From positions 1-14,250 of the forward strand of contig UQOJ01000054.1 of NCBI GenBank assembly GCA_900542635.1: DNA of 14,250 nt. Direction: 5' to 3'. Of this stretch, positions 7,518-13,794 are shown in pieces; positions within the stretch are counted from its first letter, which is position 1; every line of letters begins with the position of its first letter. A program made the position numbers and the translations under genes. The notes below the pieces were generated by a model. That model saw nothing but the letters and a program-made list of their open reading frames with translations. It ran no database searches and was not told the origin of the DNA. Origin of the DNA: an uncultured Collinsella sp. (GTDB lineage: Bacteria; Actinomycetota; Coriobacteriia; Coriobacteriales; Coriobacteriaceae).

Positions 7518-9536
7518 CTAGACCATGACCACGGCGAGCACGAGGAAAACCACGAGCGCCGCGACGATGTAGCAGATGTATACGGAGTAGTTGCCGCCCT
7601 CGATCTTGGAGGCAAGGCCGGCCAGCTTGTCGGCACCCTCGCTCGGTGCATCGACCAGGAAACGGTCGGGCAGGGGCTCGACGCCCTGGGCGACACCGGT
7701 GAGCTTCTGGAACACGTGCGCGATGGACCAGCAGATCTTGGTGCATACCTCGCGCAGGGTGTAGAGCGGGCCCATGAAGAGCTCGACGTCGGACGCGAAG
7801 CTCGTGGCGACGACGGGCATGTGCTCGTTGGGCTCGTAGCCGCACGCCCAAGGGTCGGTCTTCTTAGCGGGGGCCTTGGTGCCGAGGCAGAACCTCAACA
7901 CGAACGCGAGGCCGGTGAGGACCACGAGCGCGATGGCGATCGCGGGGGTGGAGGTGGCGGCACCGGAAATCTCGTTCACCAGAGACACGCCCGAGGTGGC
8001 CGTGACGGCGGAGCCGGCAAGCACGCTCTGGGCGACGTCGCCCAGAACCGGGGCGATGACGGGAGAGCCGATTCCCAGCACCACGCAGATGGCCGCGAGG
8101 AGCATCTGCGAGAACAACATCGGAGCCGGGGACTCCTTGGCGTTCGCGGCCTCCTGGGAACGAGGGCTGCTCGCGAACGAGACGCCGTAGGCCTTCACGA
8201 AGCACGTGACGGCCAGGGCACCGGTGATGGCGAGGGCGGCCGCGGAGGCGACGGCGAACACCATGACGACCGGGTCGGAGAGCGTCGAGATGTTGAACAG
8301 GGACTGGTAGGTGAACCACTCGGAAACGAAGCCGTTGAGCGGCGGGATAGCCGAGATGGCAAGGGCACCGATGAGGAAGCAGACGGCCGTGACCGGCATA
8401 CGGCGGAACAGGCCGCCCATCTTCTCCATGTTGCGCGTACCCGTGGCATAGAGCAGGGAGCCCGCGCCGAGGAACAGCTCGCCCTTGAACATGGCGTGGT
8501 TGAGCGTGTGGTAGAGGGCGGCCATGAGCGCGATCGTCGCGATGACGTCGTTGCCCAGGGCGTGCGCCGTCATGGACGCGCCGACACCGAGCAAGATGAT
8601 GCCGATGTTCTCGACGGAGTGGTAGGCCAGCAGGCGCTTAATGTCGTGCTCGTGGAGGGCGTAGACGACGCCCAGGACCGACGAGATGGATCCAAAGACC
8701 AGGACCATGAGGCCCCACCAGAGCTGGACGCCCGAACCCGCGAGCAGGTCGAGACCGACCTTGAGGATTCCCAGGATGCCGATCTTGATCATGCCGCCGG
8801 ACATGAGGGCGGACACGTTGGACGGCGCCTCGGGGTGCGCCTGGGGCAGCCAGGAGTGCAGCGGGATGATACCGGCCTTTGCGCCGAATCCGAAGAACGC
8901 GAGGACGAAGCACGCGGAGGAGACGGCGGGTCCAAAGTCATGCGTACGGAAATCACTGAAGCTGAAGGAACCGCCCACGCCGTTGGTCATGAGCAGGAAG
9001 CTCGCCATGATAAGGACAAAGCCCACGTGCGCGATGACGAAGTAGAGCCAACCGCCCCTAATGGAGTTCTTGTTCTCCTCGATAACGACAAGGAAGTAGC
9101 TCGTAAGGGACATGAGCTCAAAGGCGACCAGGAACCAGAACACGTTGTCGGCGGTGATGACGAGCATCATCGAGGCGACGAAGGTGTTCATGAAGAAACC
9201 GGCGCGCCCGACCTTGCCCGGGTACTCATCGAAGTAGGACAGACCGTAGATGAAGCCCGCAAAGGCGAGGATTGAGATGAGGACCACGATCAGGCCCGCA
9301 AGGCCGTTGAGCAAGAGCTCGAGACGGGCGAACGGGAAAAAGAAGACCGTGTTGAGGGACGAAACGTCGCCAAGCACGGCCTCGAGGCCCGCGATGAACG
9401 ACAGCACGGCCGCGACGGCGCCGATCAGGCAGCCGGCGGTCTTGGCGGCGTTATCGGCCTTGATCAGCAGAACCGAGGCGAGCGCACCGATGCACGAGAC
9501 GGCAAGCGATGCGATAAACAGCGTCATGCTATCCAT
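7518..9536 (-). CDS. hyfB: HyfB, large antiporter-like (NuoL family) membrane subunit
   Basis: This 672-aa protein has the same length as E. coli HyfB and is the NuoL-like member of the membrane arm (HycC in FHL-1 is about 608 aa). Conserved ionisable residues in membrane segments are visible: Glu140 in FLVAFELMSLTSY, Lys220 in FFGFGAKAGIIPLHSWLP, and Lys251 in GGMIKIGILG. The core signature HSWLPQAHPEAPSNVSALMS is present. The C-terminal part (about 540-672) contains a GYEPN motif and ends in a hydrophobic segment (ICYIVAALVVFLVLAVV), consistent with the extra C-terminal region of HyfB/HycC proteins. The start ATG 9536 lies inside the last codons of hyfA (8-nt overlap, ATGGATAG), with GGGAG 8 nt upstream, so it is probably translated by coupling. 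Confidence 0.94.
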   Translation of the reverse strand: MDSMTLFIASLAVSCIGALASVLLIKADNAAKTAGCLIGAVAAVLSFIAGLEAVLGDVSSLNTVFFFPFARLELLLNGLAGLIVVLISILAFAGFIYGLSYFDEYPGKVGRAGFFMNTFVASMMLVITADNVFWFLVAFELMSLTSYFLVVIEENKNSIRGGWLYFVIAHVGFVLIMASFLLMTNGVGGSFSFSDFRTHDFGPAVSSACFVLAFFGFGAKAGIIPLHSWLPQAHPEAPSNVSALMSGGMIKIGILGILKVGLDLLAGSGVQLWWGLMVLVFGSISSVLGVVYALHEHDIKRLLAYHSVENIGIILLGVGASMTAHALGNDVIATIALMAALYHTLNHAMFKGELFLGAGSLLYATGTRNMEKMGGLFRRMPVTAVCFLIGALAISAIPPLNGFVSEWFTYQSLFNISTLSDPVVMVFAVASAAALAITGALAVTCFVKAYGVSFASSPRSQEAANAKESPAPMLFSQMLLAAICVVLGIGSPVIAPVLGDVAQSVLAGSAVTATSGVSLVNEISGAATSTPAIAIALVVLTGLAFVLRFCLGTKAPAKKTDPWACGYEPNEHMPVVATSFASDVELFMGPLYTLREVCTKICWSIAHVFQKLTGVAQGVEPLPDRFLVDAPSEGADKLAGLASKIEGGNYSVYICYIVAALVVFLVLAVVMV

Positions 9537-10146
9537 TCTTTACGCTCCCTTCTGCTTTCTCGGACAAGCCCTGGGCCACAGCGGTAACGTCGACGACCGG
9601 ACCGTTTTCGATCGAGCGCAGGCGCTTGGCCTCGTCGAGCTCGCGATCGGCCGCGCCGCCCATGACGGTCAGCGCCTTGGTGGGGCACGCCGCCACACAA
9701 TGCGGGCCGTCCGGATCGAAGGCACACAGGTCGCACTTGACGGCGCAGGTGTACTGACCGGGCGCCCACGTAAGCAGGCTGCTCAGGGACTTAGGATACG
9801 AAGGCGTCGGGTCGCACATGCCTGCGACACCGGCGATAGACGTGCCATCGGGATGGATGGCTCCGAAGGGGCACGCGATGGCGCACAGCCTGCACCCGAT
9901 GCACTCCTGCTCCTTGACGTGGATGCGATCGCCATCGTGCTCGATGGCATTCACCGGGCAAACCTCGGCGCAGGGAGCACCCTCGCAATGGTGGCAGGCA
10001 AGGGCGGCCGAAATACCGCCGGTCTTCACGAGCGCCAGGCGCGGCGTATCCTGAAGACCCTGCATCCGGTGGGCGTCGGCACAGGCGGACTGGCATGTTC
10101 CGCAGCCGATGCACCTCTCCGGGTTGATGTCGATGAAGCGGTTCAT
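9529..10146 (-). CDS. hyfA: HyfA/HycB-like 4x[4Fe-4S] ferredoxin subunit
   Basis: This 205-aa polyferredoxin is the same length as E. coli HyfA and transfers electrons between formate dehydrogenase and the hydrogenase module. Four cysteine clusters are visible: C12/C15/C18/C22 (RCIGCGTCQSAC), C51/C54/C59/C63 (CHHCEGAPCAEVC), C82/C85/C88/C92 (ECIGCRLCAIAC followed by PFGAI) and C138/C141/C150/C154 (KCDLC...PHCVAAC). I chose ATG 10146 (MNRFIDINPE) because AGGAAG sits 5 nt upstream. An in-frame GTG two codons earlier would collide with that site. It follows fdhF after a 78-nt gap containing a strong hairpin. The stop codon overlaps the start of hyfB. It could equally be called HycB, since the two are close paralogues; the full hyf set beside it favours HyfA. 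Confidence 0.92.
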   Translation of the reverse strand: MNRFIDINPERCIGCGTCQSACADAHRMQGLQDTPRLALVKTGGISAALACHHCEGAPCAEVCPVNAIEHDGDRIHVKEQECIGCRLCAIACPFGAIHPDGTSIAGVAGMCDPTPSYPKSLSSLLTWAPGQYTCAVKCDLCAFDPDGPHCVAACPTKALTVMGGAADRELDEAKRLRSIENGPVVDVTAVAQGLSEKAEGSVKNG

Positions 10147-10168
10147 CCCCACTTCCTTTCAAAATAAC

Positions 10169-10203
10169 GGGCCGGGCTCCCGAACGTACGGGACGCCCGG
10201 CCC
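10169..10203 (-). promoter_or_regulatory. Strong GC-rich hairpin between fdhF and hyfA
   Basis: The 78-nt gap contains a near-perfect inverted repeat: GGGCCGGGC plus TCCCG (10169-10182), a 6-nt loop AACGTA, then CGGGA, one unpaired C, and GCCCGGCCC (10189-10203). The stem is 14 bp with a single bulge. In the direction of transcription (minus) it is followed by GTTATTTTG, only a short broken U tract. It could be a partial intrinsic terminator that lowers hyf transcription relative to fdhF, or an RNA-stabilising or processing structure at the 3' end of the fdhF message. The structure is read directly from the sequence, but its role is inferred. Confidence 0.5.
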
Positions 10204-10224
10204 AAAAAGCCAACGAGAACGGGA

Positions 10225-12447
10225 CTACACGATTTGGTTCACGTGCGTCTCGTCGTCGAACTTGGCGGCGCCAGGCTCAACGTCCTGGGGAGCAGCGGCG
10301 TCCACCAGAGCCTGCTTGAGCTCGGTGTACTGACGCTCCACCTCGCCCTCGGCCCAAACCTGGTCGGCGATGGCGTCGACCTGGCAGGCGGAGAACTTGT
10401 CCTCGGGCGTATGCGAGACCGGGTCGACCTTGTGAATGGTCAGCTCGTTGCACTTGCCGATCCACCACTGGTAGGTCATGTAGACCGTGCCCTTATTGAT
10501 GCGATCGCTCACGTCGGCGCGGCTGTATACCTGGCCGCGGCGGCTATGAATCGAGACGATGTCGCCGTTCTTGATGCCGCGCACCTGGGCGTCCGCGGGA
10601 TTCATGCGGACAAAGCCGGGCTCGTCGGCGAGCAGCGCCAGCGTCTTGCAGTTGCCGGTCATCGAGCGGCAGCTGTAGTGACCGACCTCGCGGACGGTGC
10701 ACAGAATGAGCGGGTACTCATCGTCGGGAAGCTCGGAGGGCGCCTCCCAGTCGTGCGCCATCAGGTTGGCGCGGCCGTCCTTGGTGGTGAACTTGCCACC
10801 AGCGAACATGTCGGGCGTACCGTGGTCGTTCACATCGGTGCTCTTGACCGGCCACTGGGCGTAACCGCCCTCGGGAGCCATCTTCTCGTAGGTCGCGCCC
10901 ACAAAGTTGGGGCACAGGCTAATGCACTCGTTCCAGATCTGCTCGGTGTTGTCGTAGTGCATGGGATAGCCCATACGCGTGGACAGGTCCGCGAAGATCT
11001 CCCAGTCGTGGCGGCACTCGCCCTTGGGCGGAACAGCCGCGTCAAAGTGCTGGAAGCTACGGTCGGATGCGGTAAAGACACCCTCGTGCTCGCCCCAAGA
11101 GGTAGCGGGCAGGATGACGTCGGCGAGCATGGTCGTCTGCGTCATAAAGATGTCCTGGCAAATGAACAGATCCAGCTCGGAGAGCGTCTTGCGCATACCG
11201 GCCGAATCGGGCTCGGTCTGCACCGGGTCCTCGCCGTAGTTGTAGAAGCAGTGCACCTTGCCCTCGTCGACCAGGTGGCCCAGGTCGGTGAGCTTGTAGC
11301 CCTCCTCGAGCGGGAGCTTTTCCTCGGGCACGCCCCAAGCCTTTGCAAACTTGGCGCGCACGGCGGGGTCGGTGACTTTCTGGTAGCCAGGGTACAGGTT
11401 AGGCAGCATGCCCATATCGCAGGAGCCCTGGACGTTGTTCTGACCACGCACGGGCGCGAGGCCGGAATTGGGTTTGCCGATCTGGCCGGCAACGCAGGCG
11501 ATGGAGGCGATGGTGTGCACCGTCTTCAGGTTCTGCTTCTGCTGGCATACGCCCATGCCCCAGCCAATGATGGCGGAGGGCTTCGCCGTGGCGTACATCT
11601 CGGCAGCTTGGTGGATCAACGCGGGCTCGACACCCGTGATGTCCTGTACGGATTCGGGAGTGTAGTTCTTGATGGTCTCCCACCACTCGTCAAAGCCGTT
11701 CGTGTGCTCGGCGACGAATTCCTTGTCGTAGAGGCCATCGTTGACCAAGCAGTTGGCAAAGGCGTTGAGGAACGCAACGTTGCAACCGTTCTTGATCGGA
11801 AGGTAGAGATCGGCGATACGCGCGGTTTCGATATGGCGCGGATCGGCGACGATGATCTTGCAACCCTTTTCTTTGGCTCGCACGATACGCCTTGCGACGA
11901 TGGGGTGCGAATCGGCAGGGTTATAGCCGAAGAGGAAAATGCAGCCCGCATCCTCCATACCGGGGATGGAGCATGACATGCAACCTGAACCAACCGTGTC
12001 CATCAGACCGAGGACAGTAGGGCCGTGTCAAGTACGGGCGCAGTTGTCCACGCTGTGGGTGCCGATGCACGCACGCGTAAACTTCTGCATGACGTAGTTC
12101 GCCTCATTGCCGCCGCCTCGCGAAGAGCCGGTGGTCATGACAGCGTTAGGACCATATTCGTCAATTATGGCCTGCATCTTAGATGCGGTGAAATCCAGTG
12201 CCTCGTCCCAGCTTACGCGCTCAAGATCCGCGCCCTTGGTGCGGCGGATCATCGGGTGCAGTACGCGAGGAGTCAAGATCTTGGTGTCGTTGATGAAGTC
12301 GTAGCCGCTCATGCCCTTAAGGCACAGCTCGCTCTGGTTGGTGATGCCGTTGAGCGGTTCGGTACCCACGACCTGGCCGTTTTGGACCAGGAGGTTAAAC
12401 TGGCAACCGGCGCCGCAGTACGGGCAGATCACTTTATGCTTCTCCAT
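10225..12447 (-). CDS. fdhF: Formate dehydrogenase H, selenocysteine-containing (FdhF), read through UGA at codon 140
   Basis: This molybdenum (or tungsten) bis-pyranopterin enzyme oxidises formate to CO2 and feeds electrons to the hydrogenase. The full protein is 740 residues including selenocysteine (E. coli FdhF is 715). N-terminal [4Fe-4S] ligands are C8, C11, C15 and C42 (VICPYCGAGC and LCLKG), with Lys44 after them, the same numbering as I recall for E. coli. The in-frame UGA at 12030-12028 is codon 140 in the context DNCART-U-HGPTVLG; selenocysteine 140 and the following His are the catalytic residues of E. coli FdhF. The C-terminal part contains the cofactor-binding domain (GHYSCRSMTGN, FVRMNPADA, GDIVSIHSRRGQV). 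ATG 12447 (MEKHKVICPYC) has a strong GGAAGGAGGG site; an in-frame start 17 codons upstream would lie beyond that site and is rejected. No signal peptide is seen, so it is cytoplasmic. Ordinary translation splits this gene into 10225-12003 and 12028-12498. Confidence 0.96.
11997..12030 (-). promoter_or_regulatory. UGA selenocysteine codon and bacterial SECIS-like hairpin
   Basis: On the minus strand the UGA (12030-12028) is followed by a hairpin with stem TGTCC (12016-12012) pairing with GGACA (12001-11997), two more pairs (TC/GA), a one-base bulge and a loop GGTCT (12009-12005). The GGTCT loop lies at +19 to +23 after the UGA, the same offset as in E. coli fdhF as I recall it. The first eight bases after the UGA (CACGGCCC) are also the same. 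Bacterial SelB binds such loops to insert selenocysteine. The pairing is seen directly; function is inferred from family knowledge. Confidence 0.85.
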
Positions 12448-12470
12448 GACACCCTCCTTCCTTTCTCTGC

Positions 12471-12486
12471 TACCGAATGCTCGGTA
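12471..12486 (-). repeat. Perfect 6-bp palindrome upstream of the fdhF ribosome-binding site
   Basis: TACCGA-ATGC-TCGGTA forms a perfect 6-bp stem with a 4-nt loop in the 76-nt gap between the ferredoxin gene and fdhF, about 10 nt upstream of the GGAAGGAGGG ribosome-binding site. It may be a small RNA hairpin affecting processing or translation of fdhF, or chance. It has no U tract, so it is not a terminator. Confidence 0.3.
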
Positions 12487-12523
12487 CTTATTTGACAATC
12501 ATTGGGCCTGTATGGCCGCCCGC

Positions 12524-13042
12524 CTACGCCTCGTTTTCGATGGTGGCGCGGGCACGCTCGGCAGTCAGTTCTGCCAAACGTTCCTCGTCTACCAGGGTGA
12601 GGCCCTTGGTCGGGCACGCCTCGGCACACGCCGGACCGCCGGGACGGTCCACGCACAGGTCGCACTTGAGCACGAAGCTCTTGGTCTGCGAACCCACGCG
12701 AACGTCGCCCATCAAGACGGGGACCTGCGTGGTCGCCACGCTCACGGCGCCAAAGGGGCATGCCATGACGCAGCTCTTGCAGCCGATGCAGTTGTCCTCG
12801 TTGACGCCGATACGATGGTTCTTTGGATCAAAGAACAAGGCGCCCGTGGGGCAGGCCTTCGCGCACGGAGCGTCCTCGCAGTGGTGACATGCCACCGGCG
12901 CGGAGATCTCGTAGGTGCGCGTTACGCGCAAGCGAGGTGCGGCGATGTTGCCGGGAATATCGTGTGCCTCGATGCACGCCGCCATACAGGTTTGGCACCC
13001 AATGCAGCGTGAAGAATCAGCCACGACTCGTTTATTGCCCAT
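12524..13042 (-). CDS. hydN: HydN/HycB-like 4x[4Fe-4S] ferredoxin, partner of FdhF
   Basis: This 172-aa polyferredoxin is the first gene of the leftward operon. Four cysteine clusters are visible: C13/C16/C19/C23 (RCIGCQTCMAAC), C52/C55/C60/C64 (CHHCEDAPCAKAC), C85/C88/C91/C95 (NCIGCKSCVMAC then PFGAV) and C127/C130/C139/C143. Its length matches E. coli HydN (175 aa), a ferredoxin needed for full FdhF activity. Lying directly before fdhF, it most likely accepts electrons from FdhF or helps its assembly. It resembles HyfA further down the operon, so the two are paralogues with possibly divided roles. I chose ATG 13042 (MGNKRVVADSSRCIGC) because AGGAGGGAG lies 8 nt upstream; a 36-codon in-frame extension upstream is unlike the family. 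HycB and a generic DMSO-reductase-type electron-transfer subunit are alternative names. Confidence 0.85.
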   Translation of the reverse strand: MGNKRVVADSSRCIGCQTCMAACIEAHDIPGNIAAPRLRVTRTYEISAPVACHHCEDAPCAKACPTGALFFDPKNHRIGVNEDNCIGCKSCVMACPFGAVSVATTQVPVLMGDVRVGSQTKSFVLKCDLCVDRPGGPACAEACPTKGLTLVDEERLAELTAERARATIENEA

Positions 13043-13094
13043 GTTGTTCACTCCCTCCTGAATCCCATGCCGGAGAGACCCTGTCGACGTTGCC

Positions 13095-13114
13095 CCGGAC
13101 CGCCCGTGGTCCGG
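13095..13114 (-). promoter_or_regulatory. Hairpin in the leader of the hydN-fdhF-hyf operon
   Basis: CCGGACC (13095-13101) and GGTCCGG (13108-13114) form a perfect 7-bp stem with a 6-nt loop, about 50 nt upstream of the ferredoxin start codon. It would lie in the 5' leader if the promoter is further upstream. It is not followed by a U tract on the minus strand. Possible roles are mRNA stability or leader regulation; nothing identifies a known riboswitch. Confidence 0.35.
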
Positions 13115-13220
13115 CATCGACGTATCGAGTGCATGCGGCGAAACAGGCACTTCGATAGAATTCCTCCAACGATATACAGGTTAAATATACGCAGTTGCAG
13201 GGGGCAAACTTGAGCATAGG

Positions 13221-13246
13221 CCCTGCAATACGGGTGTATTGCAGGG
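13221..13246. repeat. 11-bp perfect inverted repeat, 4-nt spacer
   Basis: CCCTGCAATAC (13221-13231) and GTATTGCAGGG (13236-13246) are perfect reverse complements separated by GGGT. On the plus strand the repeat is followed by GTTTTGG, a weak U tract; on the minus strand there is none. It may be a protein-binding operator or a hairpin in the leader of the leftward operon. The half-site GTATTGCAG resembles GTATTACAT found twice further right. Confidence 0.5.
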
Positions 13247-13291
13247 GTTTTGGCAGGTTGGAATTATTCTCTAAAAGCTATAAAGGTGAGT

Positions 13292-13347
13292 GTATTACAT
13301 GCGTACGCTTCAGAGATTTTTACACACTCTCATTATGGATGTAATAC
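13292..13347. repeat. Inverted GTATTACAT half-sites
   Basis: GTATTACAT (13292-13300) and its exact reverse complement ATGTAATAC (13339-13347) lie 38 bp apart. A degenerate third copy, GTATTCATG, follows at 13352-13360. TACGCTT also occurs as a direct repeat at 13304-13310 and 13345-13351. The half-site centres are about 47 bp apart, which is neither a clear whole number of helical turns nor a typical tight dimer site. This may be a regulator-binding cluster between the two divergent units. Confidence 0.35.
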
Positions 13348-13373
13348 GCTTGTATTCATGTTCATGGTTATCA

Positions 13374-13413
13374 ACTTGAGTGAAATAAAGTAATCGTTAT
13401 AAGATGCTCAAGT
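13374..13413 (+). promoter_or_regulatory. Candidate promoter and operator of the toxin-antitoxin operon
   Basis: A sigma-70-like promoter reads rightward: -35 TTGAGT (13376-13381), 16-bp spacer, -10 TATAAG (13398-13403), placing transcription start near 13410, about 60 nt before the antitoxin start. ACTTGAG (13374-13380) and its inverse CTCAAGT (13407-13413) flank the -10 box, one overlapping the -35 box and one near the expected start point. That is where an autoregulating ribbon-helix-helix antitoxin would be expected to bind. The sequences are seen directly; binding is inferred. Confidence 0.45.
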
Positions 13414-13470
13414 ATCGGCACATGCCGCATTTGACCGACTATATTGCACGCTCATTAAGGGAGGCCAGTG

Positions 13471-13794
13471 ATGTCATCGACTCAAAAACGAGCCATCCTG
13501 CAGGTGCGCATTCGCGAGGAAGACAAGCAGCATGCCGAGCGTCTCTACGACGCCATGGGCACATCGCTCGCCGAGGCCGTGCGCCTTTTTGTCGCGCAGA
13601 GCATTTTGATGCGCAAGCTTCCCTTTCAGCCGGTCGCCGTGCGCTCAAAGGACGGCACCGCCGCCTATGGATCGCTCAAAGCATATGGTGACCCCAATCG
13701 CCGCTCCGAGGAGCGCAATGCCTGGATTGAGTACCTTGCCACAGAAAGCGACGATTCGATTTTGGGTCCCGAGGAAGTAGATATCCATGAGTAG
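13471..13794 (+). CDS. RelB/DinJ-family ribbon-helix-helix antitoxin
   Basis: This 107-aa protein resembles RelB/DinJ antitoxins. A beta strand (about 8-15, AILQVRIR) is followed by helix 1 (17-29) and helix 2 (31-44, TSLAEAVRLFVAQS), the ribbon-helix-helix DNA-binding fold, and then LPFQPV at 50-55, where the DinJ family typically has LPF. The C-terminal half (about 60-107), with the charged helix RRSEERNAWIEYL, would wrap the toxin. ATG 13471 is preferred over the GTG one codon earlier because AAGGGAGG ends 6 nt upstream. Its stop overlaps the start of the PIN-domain gene by 8 nt, a typical antitoxin-first operon. It probably represses its own promoter at 13374-13413. I cannot name the exact subfamily. 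Confidence 0.8.
   Translation: MSSTQKRAILQVRIREEDKQHAERLYDAMGTSLAEAVRLFVAQSILMRKLPFQPVAVRSKDGTAAYGSLKAYGDPNRRSEERNAWIEYLATESDDSILGPEEVDIHE

Larger units (their letters stand above)
13043..13470. other. Divergent intergenic region with several inverted repeats
   Basis: This 428-bp stretch separates the leftward formate hydrogenlyase operon from the rightward toxin-antitoxin genes, so it must hold both promoters. Roughly 13150-13470 is more AT-rich than the genes around it. No convincing gene is seen; the small ORFs in it lack ribosome-binding sites. A leftward -10-like TATATT is at 13189-13184 (minus), but no good -35 box accompanies it. I saw no sigma-54 type -24/-12 element of the kind used by E. 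coli FhlA. The individual repeats are listed separately. Confidence 0.6.

Noticed and set aside
892..11976. Very long plus-strand open frames (490-584 codons) lying opposite hyfG, hyfF, hyfD, hyfB and fdhF
   Set aside because: They mirror genes with strong G/C third-position bias, which suppresses stop codons on the opposite strand. Their translations are rich in Asp, His, Glu, Gly and Arg with no recognisable domains, and the sense-strand genes are all identified with catalytic motifs.
10225..12498. fdhF as a pseudogene split by a nonsense mutation
   Set aside because: The stop is UGA at the exact selenocysteine codon with a SECIS-like hairpin, and both halves are otherwise intact and in the same frame.
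13032..13217. A 61-codon minus-strand ORF (starting MLKFAPCNC) upstream of and overlapping the HydN-like gene
   Set aside because: It has no ribosome-binding site before its ATG and no recognisable domain, and it overlaps the real gene start in another frame. It lies in the probable leader or promoter region.
13043..13260. A sigma-54 (-24/-12) promoter for the formate hydrogenlyase operon, as in E. coli FhlA control
   Set aside because: I found no GG-N10-GC element with acceptable flanks on the minus strand in this region.
13043..13470. CRISPR array or mobile element end in the repeat-rich intergenic region
   Set aside because: The repeats are few, short and inverted rather than regularly spaced direct repeats, and there is no transposase or target-site duplication. 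The only Tn5 ends in the window are the adapters.
13404..13691. A 95-codon plus-strand ORF overlapping the antitoxin gene
   Set aside because: It is in a different frame from the clear antitoxin, has no ribosome-binding site, and its Arg/Ala/His-rich translation is typical of an out-of-frame reading.
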